A DNA stretch of 64,000 nt. Origin: Sinomonas mesophila (GTDB taxonomy: Bacteria; Actinomycetota; Actinomycetes; Actinomycetales; Micrococcaceae). The stretch lies in assembly GCF_001999765.1 (NCBI RefSeq), contig NZ_KV908326.1, positions 1-64,000 of the forward strand, written 5' to 3'. A program made the position numbers and the translations under genes. This document shows positions 58,032 to 64,000 of this stretch, one piece after another (positions within the stretch are counted from its first letter, which is position 1; each line of letters begins with the position of its first letter). The notes below the pieces were generated by a model. That model saw nothing but the letters and a program-made list of their open reading frames with translations. It was not told where the DNA came from and did no database searches.

Positions 58032-58967
58032 ATGACCATCGATCTCCGTGGACTCGTCCCCGCGCCCGTGACGCCCTTCACCCGAGACGGGGAGGTCGAC
58101 GTCGACGCGATCCGCCGCCTCGGCGCGTGGCTCACCAGCGTCGAGGGCGTCAAGGGCCTCGTGGTGCTCGGCCACGCCGGCGAGGGCACGTTCCTGACCC
58201 AGGCCGAGCAGGCCCTCGTCATCGAGTCCTTCCGCGACGCGGTCGAGGACCGCCTGCCGATCATCGCCGGCATCACGGGCGAGGGCAACAAGGTCGCCGC
58301 CGAGGAGGCCCAGCGGGCCGTCGCCGCCGGCGCCTCCGCGGGCCTCGTCTACCCGTCCCACGGCTGGCTCCGCTTCGGCTACCAGACGGGGGCCCCGCAG
58401 ATTCGCTACCGGGAGATCTTCGAGGCGAGCGGACTGCCGCTCATCCTCTTCCAGTACCCGGACGCCACGAAGGCTACCTACGACCTCGAGACCCAGCTCG
58501 ACATCGCGGGCCAGGAGGGGGTCTTCGCGACCAAGAACGGCGTGCGCAACATGAAGCGCTGGGACACCGAGATCCCCGTGCTGCGCGCGGCCTTCCCCGA
58601 GCTGCAGATCCTCACGTGCCACGACGAGTACCTGCTCCACACGATGTTCGACGTCGACGGCGCCCTCGTCGGCTACGGCGGCCTCGCCCCCGAGCCGCTC
58701 GTCGAGCTCATCGCCGCGGGCAAGGCCAAGGACTATGCGGCGGCCCGTGCGATCCACGACCGCCTGCTCCCCGTGACGAAGAACGTCTACCACCGCGGCT
58801 CGCACATGGAGGGCACGGTCGCCCTCAAGGAGGGCCTCGTCACGCGCGGCATCCTCGAGCACGCCACGGTACGCACCCCGCTCCTGCCACTCGCCCCCGG
58901 CGCCCACGAGGAGATCGCCCTCGCGCTCGCCTCGGCGAACCTGGGCAGCGTCACCGTTCCCGCCTGA
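58032..58967 (+). CDS. DapA/NanA-superfamily aldolase-lyase
   Basis: The 311-residue TIM-barrel enzyme has the GXXGE phosphate loop as GHAGEG and the Schiff-base lysine in FATKNGVRNM. The dihydrodipicolinate synthase role is unlikely: the gene sits beside a LacI regulator and a transporter, not lysine genes. Catabolic cleavage or dehydration of a sugar acid or another 2-oxo acid fits better. The exact substrate is unknown. It has AGGAAG upstream and is followed by a hairpin of the CGCACGACGGCG family before the transporter gene. Confidence 0.85.
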   Translation: MTIDLRGLVPAPVTPFTRDGEVDVDAIRRLGAWLTSVEGVKGLVVLGHAGEGTFLTQAEQALVIESFRDAVEDRLPIIAGITGEGNKVAAEEAQRAVAAGASAGLVYPSHGWLRFGYQTGAPQIRYREIFEASGLPLILFQYPDATKATYDLETQLDIAGQEGVFATKNGVRNMKRWDTEIPVLRAAFPELQILTCHDEYLLHTMFDVDGALVGYGGLAPEPLVELIAAGKAKDYAAARAIHDRLLPVTKNVYHRGSHMEGTVALKEGLVTRGILEHATVRTPLLPLAPGAHEEIALALASANLGSVTVPA

Positions 58968-58975
58968 TCACCCAC

Positions 58976-59011
58976 GCGCACGACGGCGGGTGCCCGCCCG
59001 CCGTCGTGCGC
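58976..59011. terminator. Perfect 15-bp inverted repeat (CGCACGACGGCGGG family)
   Basis: GCGCACGACGGCGGG and CCCGCCGTCGTGCGC enclose TGCCCG. It lies eight bases after the lyase stop and matches the hairpin at 3.4 kb base for base in the stem. It could terminate, or attenuate before the transporter gene. Confidence 0.7.
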
Positions 59012-59083
59012 CTCCTCGCACCCCACTCTCCCCACTGGTCAACGACGACCCACAGCGACGACGCTGTAGAAGGAGGTCTCGCC

Positions 59084-60373
59084 ATGAGCGAGAAGACCGT
59101 CATCCCGTCCCCGCCCGCCACCCAGGAGGCGACCGTGCAGCCGTCCTCTGGCAGCACCGCAGGAACCCGGCGCAGGGGGGTGCTGGGCTATCTGGCCCTC
59201 ATGGGCCCCGCCTTCGTGGTCGGGGCCTGGCAGTTCGGCCCCGGCAACCTCACGACGGCGGTCCAGGCCGGGAGCAGGTACGACTACACGCTCCTGTGGG
59301 TCATCGCCGTCTCGACCCTGCTCATGATCGTGTTCACCGACATGAGCGTGCGGCTCGGCATCACCGCCCCGGTCTCGCTCATCACGTCGGTCAAGGAGCA
59401 TTTGGGCCGGTGGGTGGGGGCCGTCGCCGGCGTGGGCGTCTTCGGGATCACGCTCATGTTCTCGGTGGGCAACGCCGTCGGCTCGGGGCTCGGCCTCTCG
59501 ATGGTCTTCGGCGGGTCCCCGGTGCTCTGGAGCGTCGTGTGCACGGCCGGCGTGGCTTTCGTCCTGGCCTTCCGCAACGTCTACGGCATCGTCGAGCGGG
59601 CACTGCTCGTGATCGTGGCCATCATGGCCGTTGCGTTCGTCGCCAGCGCCGTCGTCGCCCAGCCCGACTGGTACCGCGCCCTCGACGGCGCCATCCCGCG
59701 ACTTCCCGCGGGCAGTGAAATCCTCGTCGTCGCGCTCGTCGGGACGAACTTCTCCATCAATGCCGCGTTCTACACGGCCTACGGCGTCAAGGAGAACCAG
59801 CGCACGCGCGCCGACTACCGCGACGTGACGTTGGTCGACACCATTCCCGGCATCGTCGCGCCGGGCATCATGACGGGCCTCGTCATCGCGGTCGCGGCCG
59901 CTGTCCTCGGACGCACGGGGGGAGAGGCAGGGACCATCACCGCCCTGGCCTCGGTGTTCGCCCCGCTGGCCGGGCCCGTGGGCTCGACCCTGTTCGCGCT
60001 CGGCCTCTCGGGGGCCGCGTTCTCCTCGATGATCGCCAACGCGACGGCCGGCGGGACGATGCTCTCGGACGCGTTCGGCCATGGGGCGAGGGCCGGCTCG
60101 CCCGCCGCGCGCATCGTCAGCGGGATCATCCTCGCCTTCGGGCTCGGGATCACCCTGATGTTCCAGTCCTCGCCCGTGGGCCTCATCGTCATCGCGCAGT
60201 CGCTCACGGTGCTCATCGCCCCGCTGCTCGGCGTCCTGCTGTTCGTCATGGCGAACCGCGCCTCGCTCATGGGCGAGCTGCGGAACCGCTGGTGGCACAA
60301 CGTCCTCGCGGTCGTCGGGCTCGTCTCGATCGTCGCCACGAGCGTCCGTCTCGTGACGGTGCTGCTCGGCTGA
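59084..60373 (+). CDS. Nramp-related transporter lacking metal-site motifs
   Basis: The 429-residue membrane protein has about eleven hydrophobic segments and the overall Nramp/LeuT-fold order (ALMGPAFVVGAWQFGPGNLTT in the first segment). Canonical Nramps bind metal with DPGN in helix 1 and MPH in helix 6. Here helix 1 has GPGN and helix 6 reads VGTNFSINAAFYTAYG, so both metal sites are changed. It may carry Mg2+ or, given the neighbouring LacI and lyase genes, an organic substrate. AGGAGG is seven bases before the ATG. It probably follows the lyase in one operon. Confidence 0.75.
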   Translation: MSEKTVIPSPPATQEATVQPSSGSTAGTRRRGVLGYLALMGPAFVVGAWQFGPGNLTTAVQAGSRYDYTLLWVIAVSTLLMIVFTDMSVRLGITAPVSLITSVKEHLGRWVGAVAGVGVFGITLMFSVGNAVGSGLGLSMVFGGSPVLWSVVCTAGVAFVLAFRNVYGIVERALLVIVAIMAVAFVASAVVAQPDWYRALDGAIPRLPAGSEILVVALVGTNFSINAAFYTAYGVKENQRTRADYRDVTLVDTIPGIVAPGIMTGLVIAVAAAVLGRTGGEAGTITALASVFAPLAGPVGSTLFALGLSGAAFSSMIANATAGGTMLSDAFGHGARAGSPAARIVSGIILAFGLGITLMFQSSPVGLIVIAQSLTVLIAPLLGVLLFVMANRASLMGELRNRWWHNVLAVVGLVSIVATSVRLVTVLLG

Positions 60374-60400
60374 CCCCCGACAGCGGCGAGGGCGCGAGCG

Positions 60401-60802
60401 TCAGGAGGCGGCGCCGTCGTCCTCGCGGCGAGGGCGCTCGACGTCGCCCGCCTCGCCGCCCGCCTCGCCGGAATCCGGCGCGGCGGGACCGGCGGCCCCG
60501 CGGCCGGGGGCGGCGGGCTCGTCGGCGGGCTCGTCTTCTTCGACCTCCTCGACCGTGGCGCGCTGGGCACGGCGAAGGCTGATGCGGTCCAGGACGAGCG
60601 CGGTGATCGCCCCGAGCAGCACGCCCGCGGCGGCGAACATCACCATGAAGTAGCCGAAGACGGACTCCTGCGTGTAGTCCTTCGGCGCAGGGGCCGCGAA
60701 GGAGACGATGGCCGCCGCGATGATGCCGAGCACGCCTCCGGCCACGATGAACGGCACGTACCGCGGGGCGCGGCGAACGGAGATCTGGCGCTGGGGAGTC
60801 AT
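60401..60802 (-). CDS. Small membrane protein with acidic tail
   Basis: The 133-residue protein has two hydrophobic helices (YVPFIVAGGVLGIIAAAIVSF at about 15-35 and FGYFMVMFAAAGVLLGAITA at about 49-68), then a charged tail rich in Glu, Pro, Ala and Gly (about 75-133). No function is recognised. The two-helix core with an arginine-rich start resembles conserved actinobacterial membrane proteins of unknown role. It is convergent with the Nramp-like gene. Confidence 0.7.
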   Translation of the reverse strand: MTPQRQISVRRAPRYVPFIVAGGVLGIIAAAIVSFAAPAPKDYTQESVFGYFMVMFAAAGVLLGAITALVLDRISLRRAQRATVEEVEEDEPADEPAAPGRGAAGPAAPDSGEAGGEAGDVERPRREDDGAAS

Positions 60803-60826
60803 GGAACAAGCCTACAGAGTGCGCAG

Positions 60827-60870
60827 GACGGCGGATGCCGGGCACCAGAGGGTGCCCGGCATCCGCCGTC
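60827..60870. terminator. Perfect 20-bp hairpin, variant of the dispersed family
   Basis: GACGGCGGATGCCGGGCACC pairs perfectly with its complement across an AGAG loop, in the gap after the NCS2 permease gene. The stem starts with the GACGGCGG of the dispersed word but then departs from it. It is the likely end of the urate operon. Confidence 0.75.
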
Positions 60871-60907
60871 GTTCGACGAGGAGGCCAAGAGACCTCAGCT
60901 CGGAGCG

Positions 60908-62410
60908 TCAGTGGCCGTCCGCGCCGCCCTGCGCCTCGACCTTCACCTCGTTGCCGTCCCGGTCCACGATCCTGCCGTCCTCGCAGCGGTCGCCGTCGCG
61001 GAGGCAGTCGACGACGGACTGCGGGATGACGCGGTCCGAGGCGGCGGCGAAGACCGAGGGATCGTGCTCGGGCGTTCCGCGCGTGAAGACGTTGAACACG
61101 AGGTTCAGCAGGACCGCCATGATCGCCGCGGAGCTGATGCCCGAGTCGAAGATGACCTGGAACCACGTCGGGAACTGGTGGTAGAACTCCTTGTTGATCA
61201 CGGGGATCATGCCGAACGCGATCGATGCCGCGACGATGATCAGGTTCATGGTGTCCTTGTACTCGACCCTCGCGAGCGTCCGGATGCCCGAGGCCGCGAC
61301 CGTGCCGAAGAGCACGATGCCGGCGCCGCCCAGGACCGGCGCGGGCACCGCCGCGACGACCCGGCCGAGCACGGGCAGGAGGCCCAGGACGAGCAGGACG
61401 ACGCCGCCGGCGGCCACGGCGAAGCGGCTCTTGATCCCGGTCACGGCCACGAGGCCGACGTTCTGGGCAAACGCGCTCTGGGTGAAGGAGTTGAACACCG
61501 GCGCGACGGCCGAGGAGAGCATGTCCGCGCGCAGGCCGTTCGCGATGCGCTTCGCATCGACCTTCGTGCCGGCGATCTCGCCCACGGCGAGGATGTCCGC
61601 CGTCGTCTCCGTGAGGATCACGAGGACGACGATGAGCATCGAGATGACGGCGGCGGGCTCGAAGATGGGCAGGCCGAACGCGAACGGCTGCGGGAACGCG
61701 GCGATCGGCCCTGTGCCGACCTTCGAGAAGTCCGCCATGCCGAGCACGGTCGCGACGCCGGTCGCGATGGCCATGGCCAGGAGGATCGACAGGCGCGAGA
61801 CGACGGCGTTGCCGAGCTTGCTCAGCAGCATGACGATCGCGAGCGTGAGCGCCGCGAGGCCGATGTTCTCGACGCTTCCATGGTTCGGCGCCGCGGCGTT
61901 GCCGCCGAGGGCCCAGTTCGCGGCGACCGGGGTGAGCGAGAGCCCGATCGAGGTGATGACGACGCCGGTGACGACCGGCGGAAAGAACCGGATGATCTTT
62001 GCGAAGAACGGCGCGATGGCGAGGCCGAGGAGCGAGGCCGCCATGACCGCGCCGAACACGGCCTGCAGGCCCCCGCCGCCGCTCACGATCGCGAGCATCG
62101 TCGCGACCGACGCGAACGACGTGCCCTGGACGAGCGGCAGCTGCGAGCCGAACCACCTGACGCCCACGGTCTGCAGGACGGTCGCGAGGCCGCCGATGAA
62201 CAGGCAGGACGTGATGAGCAGGGCGATCTCCTGCCCGCCCAGCCCGGCGGCCGAGCCGACGATGAGCGGCGGCGCGATGATCCCGCCGTACATCGTCAGG
62301 ACGTGCTGGAAGCCGTAGGCGAACGCCGTGCCGAGTGGCAGCTTCTCGTCTTCGGGGCGTGCCGCCTCGCTGCCAGTCTCGGCCGGCGCGGGCGCAGGGT
62401 GTCGGGACAT
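60908..62410 (-). CDS. NCS2-family purine (urate/xanthine) permease
   Basis: The 500-residue protein has about 14 hydrophobic segments of the UraA/UapA fold. The family blocks are GFQHVLTMYGGIIAPPLIVG at the start, QLPLVQGTSFASVATMLAIV in TM3, LTETTADILAVGEIAG, and SFTQSAFAQNVGLVAVTG. It imports a purine such as urate or xanthine with protons. It lies after the uricase gene on the same strand, which favours urate or xanthine. Residues near the C-terminus (DCLRDGDRCEDG) are hydrophilic. AAGGAGG precedes the ATG. Confidence 0.92.
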   Translation of the reverse strand: MSRHPAPAPAETGSEAARPEDEKLPLGTAFAYGFQHVLTMYGGIIAPPLIVGSAAGLGGQEIALLITSCLFIGGLATVLQTVGVRWFGSQLPLVQGTSFASVATMLAIVSGGGGLQAVFGAVMAASLLGLAIAPFFAKIIRFFPPVVTGVVITSIGLSLTPVAANWALGGNAAAPNHGSVENIGLAALTLAIVMLLSKLGNAVVSRLSILLAMAIATGVATVLGMADFSKVGTGPIAAFPQPFAFGLPIFEPAAVISMLIVVLVILTETTADILAVGEIAGTKVDAKRIANGLRADMLSSAVAPVFNSFTQSAFAQNVGLVAVTGIKSRFAVAAGGVVLLVLGLLPVLGRVVAAVPAPVLGGAGIVLFGTVAASGIRTLARVEYKDTMNLIIVAASIAFGMIPVINKEFYHQFPTWFQVIFDSGISSAAIMAVLLNLVFNVFTRGTPEHDPSVFAAASDRVIPQSVVDCLRDGDRCEDGRIVDRDGNEVKVEAQGGADGH

Positions 62411-62476
62411 AGCGGACCTCCTTGTCAGCTGTGGGATTCCGAGAGTGCGCAACGTGGTTCTGGGTGTGCGTCAGCG

Positions 62477-62514
62477 GCGCACGACGGCGGCGGGTCGCCA
62501 CCGCCGTCGTGCGC
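62477..62514. terminator. 14-bp inverted repeat (CGCACGACGGCG family)
   Basis: GCGCACGACGGCGG and CCGCCGTCGTGCGC form a perfect stem with a ten-base loop. It sits between the uricase stop and the permease start, so transcripts into the permease must pass it. It could attenuate or process the operon mRNA. Confidence 0.65.
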
Positions 62515-62544
62515 TCGTGGCGCAGGAGTGCGGACCTGGCCGGT

Positions 62545-63474
62545 TCAGCAGAAGCCGGCGATGCCCTCCCACGCGTTCCCGGCGTCGGAGATCGACTCGC
62601 GCTGGAACGCGGCCTCGATGAGGCCGTACGGGCGGTCGGCCGCGTAGAAGACCTCGTTCGGGTTGTCGAGGCCGAACGGCGTGAGGTCGACGACGAAGTG
62701 GTGGTTGTTCGGCGCCGAGAAGCGGATCTCGTCGATCTCGGGGCGCGCGTCCAGGACCTTCTGCGCCATCTGGAAGAGCGTCTGCTGCAGGGCGTACGAG
62801 TAGCCCTCGGTGAAGCCCTCGAGCAGGAGCGCTTTGACGTCGTCGTACGCCTTGTTGAAGTCCACGGTGCCCGCCGCGATCGCGTCAGTGCTGTAGCGCC
62901 AGCGCGCCGTGACGTCGGTGGCCAGGATGCGGTCCGTCGTCTCGGCGAGGGTCGTGAAGCGGTCCTTCGGGTAGCCGACGAAGCCGGACTGGGTGGACTT
63001 GAGGACCGTGAGGTCGTTCAGGCCCGAGATGACCTGGATCGTGTCGCTGTCCTTGGTGACGACGGCGTTGCGCACCTCCTGGCCCTTGCGGACGAAGGCG
63101 TGGTCGTGCCCCTGGCCCCCGTCGCCACGGGTGGCGATCCGCTCCCACGCGTACTGCTCGGCCTCCCAGCGCCCGCCCGTGACCCACTCGAACTCGCCCG
63201 TGAAGTGGTTCGCGAGGCGGATGAGGAACTCCTCGGGGGAGCCGATGCCGTCGCGGGCGAACCCGTAGACGGTGTTCTTCTGCGTGTCGGTGGCCACGAC
63301 GTGGGCGTTGTCGCCGTCGAAGTGCGCCGCGGCGAAGTCGCCGCGCAGCTGGGACGTGACGTTGAGGTCCGCGATCTCGTGGCGGTCGGTGTCGCGGGTG
63401 ATCTTGACGACGCGGACCTCGGCCTTGCCGTACTGGTTCGGGCCCAGGACGATCTTGGTGTTCTTCTCAGACAT
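62545..63474 (-). CDS. pucL: Urate oxidase (uricase)
   Basis: This cofactor-free enzyme oxidises urate to 5-hydroxyisourate. The 309-residue protein has the two-tunnel-domain layout with catalytic residues in NQYGKAEVRVVKI (Lys 17), ATDTQKNTVY (Thr 64) and SAPNNHHFVVDL (His 258). Length is normal. It begins seven bases after the HIU hydrolase stop, and uraD precedes that, so the three enzymes of urate breakdown to allantoin are contiguous. The permease follows. The upstream control region is outside the window. Confidence 0.97.
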   Translation of the reverse strand: MSEKNTKIVLGPNQYGKAEVRVVKITRDTDRHEIADLNVTSQLRGDFAAAHFDGDNAHVVATDTQKNTVYGFARDGIGSPEEFLIRLANHFTGEFEWVTGGRWEAEQYAWERIATRGDGGQGHDHAFVRKGQEVRNAVVTKDSDTIQVISGLNDLTVLKSTQSGFVGYPKDRFTTLAETTDRILATDVTARWRYSTDAIAAGTVDFNKAYDDVKALLLEGFTEGYSYALQQTLFQMAQKVLDARPEIDEIRFSAPNNHHFVVDLTPFGLDNPNEVFYAADRPYGLIEAAFQRESISDAGNAWEGIAGFC

Positions 63475-63481
63475 CGTGAAA

Positions 63482-63823
63482 CTAGCTCCCTCGGTACGTG
63501 GAATAGGCGAATGGACTGAGCAGGAGGGGCACGTGGTAGTGCTCCTCGCCCTCGTCGACCGTGAAGGTCAGCGATACCTCCGGGAAGAAGGTGTCCGTCC
63601 CGATGCCGGCGAAGTAGGCCGCCGTGTCGAACTGGAGGCGGTACACGCCGCTCGCCAGCCGCTCGGGGCCGAGGTCTTTCACCCGCCCGTCAGCATCGGT
63701 GGTGCCCGTGCCAATCTGGGACCATGCCTCGCCGTCGCGGGCGTAGAGTTCGACGGCGACACCTGCGGCGGGCTTCCCGGCCGCGGTATCCAGAATGTGG
63801 GTGGTCACATGGGAGACGCTCAT
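63482..63823 (-). CDS. uraH: 5-Hydroxyisourate hydrolase
   Basis: This transthyretin-related protein hydrolyses 5-hydroxyisourate to OHCU, the second step of urate breakdown. The 113-residue protein has HVTTHILDTAAGKPAAGVAV at the start, TTDADGRVKDL, FFPEVSLTFTV, and the terminal YRGS that marks hydrolases rather than transthyretins. Catalytic histidines and arginine are in place in HVTTHILD and GEEHYHVPLLLSPF. Its ATG overlaps the uraD stop by four bases, so translation is coupled. Confidence 0.96.
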   Translation of the reverse strand: MSVSHVTTHILDTAAGKPAAGVAVELYARDGEAWSQIGTGTTDADGRVKDLGPERLASGVYRLQFDTAAYFAGIGTDTFFPEVSLTFTVDEGEEHYHVPLLLSPFAYSTYRGS

Positions 63824-64000
63824 GCGCTCAGGCTCCTCTCCAGGAGGCTCTGCTCCAAGCGCAGAACCGCGATCTCGCGCAGCTGCTCGGCGACGATCGG
63901 CTCCTCCTGCTCGGGCGTGTGCGCGAGGCGCTCGCGGAGCGCGGCGAGCATCTCGCCCGCGCTGCGGCCGGCGGCCCGGATCAGGAAGACATGTCCGAAC
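63820..64000 (-). CDS. uraD: OHCU decarboxylase (5' part outside window)
   Basis: This fragment codes for the C-terminal 59 residues of the enzyme that decarboxylates OHCU to S-allantoin. The recognisable block is FGHVFLIRAAGRSAGEMLAA, then the helix IVAEQLREIAVLRLEQSLLE. It ends in a TGA overlapping the HIU hydrolase ATG. The N-terminal catalytic residues lie beyond the window edge, so completeness cannot be judged. Confidence 0.88.
   Translation of the reverse strand, partial: FGHVFLIRAAGRSAGEMLAALRERLAHTPEQEEPIVAEQLREIAVLRLEQSLLERSLSA

Noticed and set aside
58032-58967. Assignment as dapA of lysine synthesis
   Set aside because: The gene is LacI-linked and next to a transporter, with no lysine genes nearby. 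The superfamily includes many catabolic lyases, so only the superfamily is claimed.

Overview
The window is high-GC actinobacterial DNA, about 70% G+C in most genes. It looks like a member of the Micrococcaceae (Arthrobacter/Sinomonas type). The evidence is an HspR-type dnaK-grpE-dnaJ-hspR operon, a DUF3073 protein, a septum-formation-domain lipoprotein, a Bacillus-type PurF with a propeptide, and a dimethylglycine oxidase closely resembling the Arthrobacter enzyme in layout. The genus is an inference. No rRNA, tRNA, CRISPR array, transposase or phage gene was seen.

Layout. 1-3.3 kb: a glutamine/asparagine-type operon read leftwards (PucR-family regulator, glutaminase, amino-acid permease that runs off the window). 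3.5-4.4 kb: an ArsR-SRPBCC pair with a palindromic operator over its start codon. 4.5-19 kb: housekeeping and envelope genes. These are type II NADH dehydrogenase, a secreted SMP-30-like protein, a double-hotdog thioesterase, a hemerythrin, pabC, cardiolipin synthase, a kinase-PabB fusion, a low-molecular-weight tyrosine phosphatase, a LysE exporter, a methyltransferase, a secreted trypsin-like protease and a DHA2 exporter. 19-24.3 kb: an FAH hydrolase and then the heat-shock operon, with two HspR (HAIR) boxes around its promoter. A third HAIR box precedes clpB at 48 kb. 24.4-27.8 kb: a DUF4375-like protein, small genes, a COG4315 lipoprotein, and an ECF sigma/anti-sigma pair. 27.8-33.1 kb: purU and dimethylglycine oxidase, a lipoprotein, and a GntR regulator; the regulator and purU share the same 16-bp upstream motif. 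33.2-42.3 kb: trmB, an M20 hydrolase with an MFS permease and a divergent double-domain Lrp regulator, a DEAD-box helicase with a disordered tail, and several small proteins. 42.3-50.7 kb: a lipoprotein plus an LGFP-repeat L,D-transpeptidase-like protein, a DUF4031-HD fusion, a BBE flavoenzyme, GNAT and ClpB. 50.7-56.8 kb: a septum-formation protein, DUF3073, Sir2, a low-GC two-gene insertion, then purM and purF. 56.9-60.4 kb: a LacI regulator, a DapA-superfamily lyase and a divergent Nramp-like transporter. 60.4-64 kb: the urate operon (uraD partial, HIU hydrolase, uricase, NCS2 permease).

Two dispersed repeat families run through the intergenic spaces. The first is a word, CGCACGACGGCG, usually present as a perfect inverted pair at gene ends (3.4, 59.0 and 62.5 kb, with variants at 34.1 and 60.8 kb). 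The second is a long nested hairpin bounded by TTTCGGGTACG and CGTACCCGAAA, at 22.7 and 32.3 kb. A third copy is cut in two, with halves at 52.64 and 53.96 kb. A low-GC cassette of about 1.3 kb carrying two divergent NTF2/SnoaL-fold genes lies between the halves, flanked by a 12-bp direct repeat. This split element is the most unusual structure in the window.

The genes suggest a soil heterotroph that uses nitrogen-rich compounds (glutamine, dimethylglycine or sarcosine, urate, N-acyl amino acids), each set with its own local regulator. Starts were chosen from Shine-Dalgarno position, overlaps and family length. Family assignments come from recognised motifs, not from any database search.
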